Shown: piece after piece, positions 62,312-64,000 of the stretch
Numbering within the stretch: the stretch's first letter is position 1
Layout: every line of letters starts with the position of its first letter
The notes under the pieces: model-generated
The model's database searches: none
What the model was told of the DNA's origin: nothing
Seen by the model: the letters and a program-made list of their open reading frames with translations, nothing else
Assembly (NCBI RefSeq): GCF_002224645.1
Contig: NZ_CP022121.1
Location: 1,370,501 to 1,434,500 of the forward strand
Length of the DNA stretch: 64,000 nt
Direction: 5' to 3'
Origin: Dehalobacterium formicoaceticum
Lineage (GTDB): Bacteria; Bacillota; Dehalobacteriia; Dehalobacteriales; Dehalobacteriaceae
Translations under genes and position numbers: made by a program

Positions 62312-63589
62312 ATGAAGAAAAGGTTTTTTGGGATGATCCTGGTAATGTTGTTGGCTGTCTCGGGTACAGCATGGGGCGCAGAGGATGACGGTACCTTTAC
62401 CAGGGGAGATTTTGCCGCCATGTTGGTAGACGCAGCTCAACTGACAGGAGAGGAAGGGGATCAAGGTCCGGCTTCTTTGCTGGTGGAAAAAGGAATTATT
62501 CAGGGATATCCGGGAGGAGATATGGGTTTGGAAAAAGAAATCTCCCGCCTGGAAGCTGTCAGTTTTGTGGGACGGACCTTGGGGCTGAAGGATGATATAA
62601 GTCCGCCGGAACAGGGTAATGCTCCTTTAGACGCCACACATTGGGGCTATAATCTTTATTCCTGGCTCAATTATCATGGCTTGATCACAGGAGAACCCGG
62701 CGACATATTAAACGCGGAAGAAGGGGCTGCTTTTCTGAATAAGGTCTTTACTTCCCAACCGGAAGCGCTTCAAATCGTAGAAAAAACTCAAGAAGCTGTT
62801 CAGGCAAAGAACCAGACCTTGAGTATGGTTTTGGAGGGCACCATGAAGATGACCCCAAGATTAGGGGTAGCGGGTGCCGAAGAAATTCCTCTCGGGGATT
62901 CGAAGATGAGAATTGAACAGGAAATGGTATTGCCGGATCAGATCCATCAGAAAATTACCATGACGATGGTCCTGCCGGGCAGCGGGGAAGAAACGATGAC
63001 GATGGAAACCTATATGGCTGGCGGTGAGATGTATCAACAGCTCCCAGATGAGGAAATCGGAACCATGAAATGGTACCGTTATCCAAAAGAACTGATGCCT
63101 GATCTGAAGGAAATCATGGAAATGGCTGAAAAGCAGGGGAATGCTATCCCGTCGGAATTAGAAGAGTACCTTCATTATAATTTGCTGGGGACGACACAGG
63201 TTGGCGGAGAAGAGGTTCACCGAATCGCTTTTTATGGCCGTATCGATGATCTCAGCAAATTCTTAAACGCCGCCATGGGTCAATTTGGGGATAATGCGGA
63301 TTTACAGCAAGCCATGAGCCAGTCTATAGAAATCATTGATTCTATAACCTACTGGGGTATTGAACATATCGGTGTTGCTGACTATTTACCCCGCAATGCC
63401 GAACTTAACATCATCATGACATATAGTGATGAATTCATGGGAGAACCCATGCCCATCAGCGCTTTGGAGATGATGATGAATTTTGAGGAGTATCGTTATG
63501 GGGATGATTTGGTGATTCAGGTTCCTCAGGAAGCATTAGATGCCCCGATGCTGGAGCTGCCGGACATGAACCAGCCCATGATACAGTAA
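62312..63589 (+). CDS. Secreted protein with SLH-like N-terminal domain
   Basis: A 425-residue protein. Signal peptide MKKRFFGMILVMLLAVSG with likely cleavage after AWGA (near residue 24). Residues about 30-140 hold two or three weak S-layer-homology-like repeats (FTRGDFAAMLVDAAQL, ISRLEAVSFVGRTLGL). The rest (about 160-425) is a beta-rich domain of unknown type with repeated acidic segments (EMVLPDQIHQK, TMTMETYMAGGEM). SLH domains bind the cell wall, so it is likely surface-attached. Start at ATG 62312 after AAAGGAGG. Confidence 0.75.
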   Translation: MKKRFFGMILVMLLAVSGTAWGAEDDGTFTRGDFAAMLVDAAQLTGEEGDQGPASLLVEKGIIQGYPGGDMGLEKEISRLEAVSFVGRTLGLKDDISPPEQGNAPLDATHWGYNLYSWLNYHGLITGEPGDILNAEEGAAFLNKVFTSQPEALQIVEKTQEAVQAKNQTLSMVLEGTMKMTPRLGVAGAEEIPLGDSKMRIEQEMVLPDQIHQKITMTMVLPGSGEETMTMETYMAGGEMYQQLPDEEIGTMKWYRYPKELMPDLKEIMEMAEKQGNAIPSELEEYLHYNLLGTTQVGGEEVHRIAFYGRIDDLSKFLNAAMGQFGDNADLQQAMSQSIEIIDSITYWGIEHIGVADYLPRNAELNIIMTYSDEFMGEPMPISALEMMMNFEEYRYGDDLVIQVPQEALDAPMLELPDMNQPMIQ

Positions 63590-63593
63590 TTGT

Positions 63594-63923
63594 TTATCCT
63601 TGCCGTGGTGCCCAAAGAATCACGGCAACGCCTGCCAAACAAATGAGGGCGCCAATCCAATCATAAATGTCCGGGGTTTTGCGGTCAATACCCCAACCCC
63701 AGAGGACAGAAAGTATGACAAAAACTCCCCCGTATGCGGCATATACTCTGCCGAAACTGGGGAATTTTTGTAATGTAGGAATAATTCCGTACAGAACTAA
63801 AATCAGACCTCCCGTCAGGCCGTACCAGGCAGGTCTGGATTCTCGGAGCCATAGCCAGATCAAATAGCCGCCGCCGATTTCTGCCAGACCTGCCAGAATA
63901 AAAAGCATCACTGCATGGAGCAT
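63594..63923 (-). CDS. YnfA (UPF0060) family membrane protein
   Basis: A 109-residue protein with four hydrophobic segments: [57 protein letters not shown] and [18 protein letters not shown]. This is the UPF0060/YnfA pattern, a small multidrug-resistance-like family. Start chosen at ATG 63923, which has GGGAGGGAAAGG upstream; a longer frame to 63965 has no ribosome site. Convergent with the SLH-type gene. Confidence 0.9.
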   Translation of the reverse strand: MLHAVMLFILAGLAEIGGGYLIWLWLRESRPAWYGLTGGLILVLYGIIPTLQKFPSFGRVYAAYGGVFVILSVLWGWGIDRKTPDIYDWIGALICLAGVAVILWAPRQG

Positions 63924-64000
63924 TACCTTTCCCTCCCTAATGAGTATTTCGTTCAGTATACACAAAAAGGGGAGCGGTGTCTATTTACTTATTTTAATAG

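Noticed and set aside
1-64000. CRISPR arrays, rRNA and tRNA genes
   Set aside because: No regularly spaced repeats and no tRNA- or rRNA-like segments were recognised by eye in the gaps; most gaps are under 300 bases.

Overview
The window comes from an anaerobic, probably spore-forming member of the Clostridia (low-to-mid G+C, gram-positive-type lipid and division genes). The evidence is a fapR-plsX-fab operon built around FabK instead of FabI, a spoVS gene, a tungsten-type aldehyde:ferredoxin oxidoreductase with a tungstate importer, several radical SAM enzymes, and an ASKHA protein of the kind that reactivates corrinoid proteins. A Peptococcaceae-like lineage fits, but the sequence alone does not name a genus.

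Layout. 1-674: end of metK. 741-1968: two flavodoxin-fold genes on the minus strand. 2224-28976: a co-directional block of about 27 kb that looks like a non-modular biosynthetic gene cluster. It encodes an acyltransferase-like protein, two B12-binding radical SAM proteins, a tungstopterin oxidoreductase, a free acyl carrier protein, three crotonase-fold proteins, a hotdog thioesterase, a KAS III-like protein lacking the usual His/Asn, a 3-hydroxyacyl-CoA dehydrogenase, a FabF-type ketosynthase, dTDP-sugar genes, a macrolide-type glycosyltransferase, a Sfp-type phosphopantetheinyl transferase, a methyltransferase, an ATP-grasp ligase, a PIG-L deacetylase, an epimerase/reductase and an FtsX-type ABC exporter with its adaptor. 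29110-31196: an esterase and a condensation-fold acyltransferase that may be tailoring genes. 31304-36838 (minus): two MoeA-type genes and tupCBA for tungstate uptake. 37266-45198: the housekeeping fatty acid operon. 45259-55602: rnc, a radical SAM gene, spoVS, smc, a metallo-hydrolase and ftsY, interrupted by two minus-strand genes. 55603-59443: a set of four genes for methylthioadenosine / 5'-deoxyadenosine salvage. 59455-63923: DedA, catalase, a secreted SLH-type protein and YnfA.

How the parts may fit together (inference). The free ACP is activated by the PPTase at 18539 and loaded and extended by the AT-like, KAS III-like and FabF-like proteins. Beta-carbon processing is done by the dehydrogenase and the crotonases; the radical SAM proteins and the oxidoreductase modify the chain; a 6-deoxyhexose is attached; and the product leaves through the ABC exporter. 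No modular PKS or NRPS is present, so the scaffold would be assembled by discrete enzymes only. Tungstate import and the MoeA genes next door could supply the oxidoreductase cofactor, and the mtnP-mtnA-aldolase-deaminase group could clear the 5'-deoxyadenosine made by radical SAM enzymes.

Two genes of the cluster (the SRPBCC-like gene near 8.3 kb and rmlA near 17.1 kb) are each broken by an apparent loss of one base in a run of five identical bases. This could be real decay or sequencing error. Two small repeat families occur in two copies each: a 109-110 bp multi-hairpin element (31.2 and 49.1 kb) and a 78 bp hairpin element in opposite orientations (6.7 and 62.0 kb) whose stem shows a compensatory base-pair change.
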